Part shown: piece after piece, positions 18,895 through 20,182 of the stretch
How positions within the stretch are numbered: position 1 is the first letter of the stretch
Layout of the letters: each line of letters begins with the position of its first letter
Source: DASQLQ01 sp035629935
Lineage (GTDB): Bacteria > Actinomycetota > CADDZG01 > WHSQ01
Direction of reading: 5' to 3'
DNA length: 20,182 nt
Assembly (NCBI GenBank): GCA_035629935.1
Contig: DASQLQ010000143.1
Location: 1-20,182 of the forward strand
Translations under genes and position numbers: made by a program
The notes under the pieces: generated by a model
What the model was told of the DNA's origin: nothing
Seen by the model: only the letters and a program-made list of their open reading frames with translations
Databases searched by the model: none

Positions 18895-19452
18895 TCAAGC
18901 GCGCGAGATGTATTCGCCGCTGCGCGTGTCCACCTTGATGCTTTCGCCCTTCTCCAGGAAAAGGGGTACTTGAACCACGGCGCCGGTCTCGAGAGTGGCC
19001 GGCTTCAGAGCACCGGAAACGCGATCGCCCTTGTGACCCGGCTCGGTATCCGTGATCTCGAGCTCAACAGTGACCGGCATGTCGACTCCGACGGGTGTGC
19101 CTTCGTAGGTCGGCACCATGCACACCATCCCGTCCTTTAGGAACTTCCCGGCGTCACCGAACTGCTCACGGTCTATGTGGAGCTGCTCGTAGGTCTCGTT
19201 GTCCATGAACACGAGGCCGGCATCCTCCTCGTACAGGTATTGCATCTCTCTCTTATCCAGGACGGCGAGGGTCACTTTCTCGTCGGCACGGAACGTCTTG
19301 TCGACAACCGCGCCGTTCTTGACGTTCTTGAGCTTCGTCTTGACGAATGCCTGTCCCTTGCCCGGCTTGACGTGTTGGTAGTTCACGATCGTGAACAGGT
19401 CGCCTTCGATATCCAGTGTCTGGCCGGGTCGCATGTCGTTCGTTGAGATCAT
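18895..19452 (-). CDS. efp: elongation factor P
   Basis: 185 residues, full length. It binds ribosomes stalled at consecutive prolines and promotes peptide bond formation. Three beta-barrel domains are present: KOW-like domain I with the loop V-K-P-G-K-G-Q-A-F carrying K32 at the tip (equivalent of E. coli K34), the middle OB domain, and the C-terminal domain with G-H-K-G-D-R-V-S-G-A-L-K-P-A-T-L-E-T-G-A-V-V-Q-V-P-L-F. No EpmA or EpmB modification gene is in the window; many Actinobacteria use an unmodified or differently supported P-G-K-G-Q loop. The ATG has GAAGGAAG seven bases upstream. It lies 13 bp after pepP and before nusB, one transcript. Confidence 0.97.
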   Translation of the reverse strand: MISTNDMRPGQTLDIEGDLFTIVNYQHVKPGKGQAFVKTKLKNVKNGAVVDKTFRADEKVTLAVLDKREMQYLYEEDAGLVFMDNETYEQLHIDREQFGDAGKFLKDGMVCMVPTYEGTPVGVDMPVTVELEITDTEPGHKGDRVSGALKPATLETGAVVQVPLFLEKGESIKVDTRSGEYISRA

Positions 19453-19465
19453 GTTCTGACTTCCT

Positions 19466-20182
19466 TCACAGTTGGATCAGTTCCTCTTTTGCGGCGGCCC
19501 CCAGCACGTCACATCCGTCTTGGGTCACCAGGACGCAGTCCTCGATCCGGACCCCGCCGTGCCCGGGAACATATATCCCCGGCTCGATCGTCACGACATC
19601 CCCGGCGAGCAACTTTTCATCCGAGACTTTCTTCAGGGTGGGGGCTTCATGGATATCGAGTCCGACTCCGTGCCCCAGGCCGTGAGCGAACCGGTCCGCG
19701 TGGCCCGCGTCGCCGATGATGCGCCGGGCGACCCGGTCGACGTAAGCGGTTTCGGCCCCCGATGAGATCTCGGCGATCGCGGCCAGCTGGGCTTTCAGGA
19801 CCGTCTCGTAGATAGCCAGATCTTCGTCCTGTGCCGCTCCCAAGGACACCGTCCGGGTCAGATCCGAGCAGTAACCGTCGACGCGCGCTCCGAGATCGAG
19901 CAGGACCAAGTCACCCTTTTCCAAGGGGCGTTCGCTCGGAGAGTGATGGATGTGGGCACTGAGGGGGCCGGAGCCGACGATCGGAGGGAACGACACGCTC
20001 TCCGCTCCTGCCAGCCGCATCCGCATCTCGAGGTCGAGAGCGACCTCCCTCTCGGTCGCTCCGGGAACGAGGCGATCCAAAACCCATCTGAAGGCATCGT
20101 CGGACAGCTCCACGGCCTGACGGATGACAGCGACCTCGTCGGCGTCCTTGGTGCGACGCAGGCTCTCGACGATCGCCCTCGT
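19466..20182 (-). CDS. pepP: Xaa-Pro aminopeptidase (M24 family), 5' end outside the window
   Basis: About 238 C-terminal residues; the frame stays open to the window edge, so the start and most of the creatinase-like N-terminal domain are missing. At the window edge it reads L-R-R-T-K-D-A-D-E-V-A-V-I-R-Q-A-V-E-L-S, the usual beginning of the 'pita-bread' catalytic domain. Metal ligands are visible: the two aspartates in L-D-L-G-A-R-V-D-G-Y-C-S-D-L-T-R-T, the histidine in H-G-L-G-H-G-V-G-L-D-I-H-E, and the glutamates in T-I-E-P-G-I-Y and R-I-E-D. It cleaves an N-terminal residue before proline. Its place ahead of efp is the common actinobacterial order. Confidence 0.92.
   Translation of the reverse strand, partial: TRAIVESLRRTKDADEVAVIRQAVELSDDAFRWVLDRLVPGATEREVALDLEMRMRLAGAESVSFPPIVGSGPLSAHIHHSPSERPLEKGDLVLLDLGARVDGYCSDLTRTVSLGAAQDEDLAIYETVLKAQLAAIAEISSGAETAYVDRVARRIIGDAGHADRFAHGLGHGVGLDIHEAPTLKKVSDEKLLAGDVVTIEPGIYVPGHGGVRIEDCVLVTQDGCDVLGAAAKEELIQL

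Noticed and set aside
1..20182. CRISPR arrays, tRNA or rRNA genes, insertion sequences
   Set aside because: No regularly spaced repeats, cloverleaf-like segments, rRNA signatures or transposase motifs were seen; the only tandem repeats are coding repeats in the secreted protein gene.

Overview
The window looks like a chromosomal segment of a high-GC actinobacterium, probably an uncultured or poorly sampled Actinomycetota lineage. The reasons are an Actinobacterial Holin-X family protein, a DUF3618 protein, the F420 gene cofC, an actinobacterial-type protein O-mannosyltransferase, a pepP-efp-nusB order, frequent GTG/TTG starts and apparent leaderless promoters. I cannot name a genus. No rRNA, tRNA, CRISPR array, insertion sequence, integrase or phage structural gene was recognised, so this reads as core genome and not an island.

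Layout. (1) Bases 1-1606, plus strand: the 3' end of a BrkB/YihY membrane protein, a Holin-X protein, a DUF3618 protein and a polytopic membrane protein. (2) Bases 1578-4919, minus strand: pckA-thiL-thiD with overlapping ends (gluconeogenesis plus thiamine-phosphate kinases). (3) Bases 5063-6489, plus: a stand-alone Lrp/AsnC ligand-binding domain overlapping a PLP transsulfuration-type enzyme. (4) Bases 6486-8212, minus: plsC-gpsA (phospholipid precursors). Divergent from them is a calcineurin-like phosphoesterase, followed by an ABM-fold protein. (5) Bases 9396-11230: an FrhB-like F420-interacting iron-sulfur protein back to back with cofC. (6) Bases 11222-11952, minus: DNA-binding protein HU, then a small two-helix membrane protein. 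(7) Bases 12176-14778, plus: a secreted, membrane-anchored acidic repeat protein whose stop codon is interlocked with the start of a membrane GAF-GGDEF diguanylate cyclase. (8) Bases 14785-15816, minus: a double-ACT protein and peptide deformylase. (9) Bases 15841-18430: a protein O-mannosyltransferase running tail to tail into a second polytopic membrane protein. (10) Bases 18423-20182, minus: pepP (partial), efp and nusB, transcribed towards that membrane gene.

The DNA is very compact. Five of six convergent gene pairs overlap at their 3' ends and the sixth is 6 bp apart. Three divergent pairs are separated by only 23-27 bp, too little for two conventional promoters with ribosome binding sites. 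In these gaps and before one further gene there are TANNNT hexamers, and four of them lie exactly 7 nt before a start codon. This is the pattern expected for leaderless mRNAs, and in the divergent gaps the two opposing hexamers share a central TA.

No clearly novel defence or mobile system is visible. The least explained module is the secreted repeat protein coupled to the cyclase (12176-14778). The most striking non-coding signal is the set of overlapping divergent leaderless promoters.
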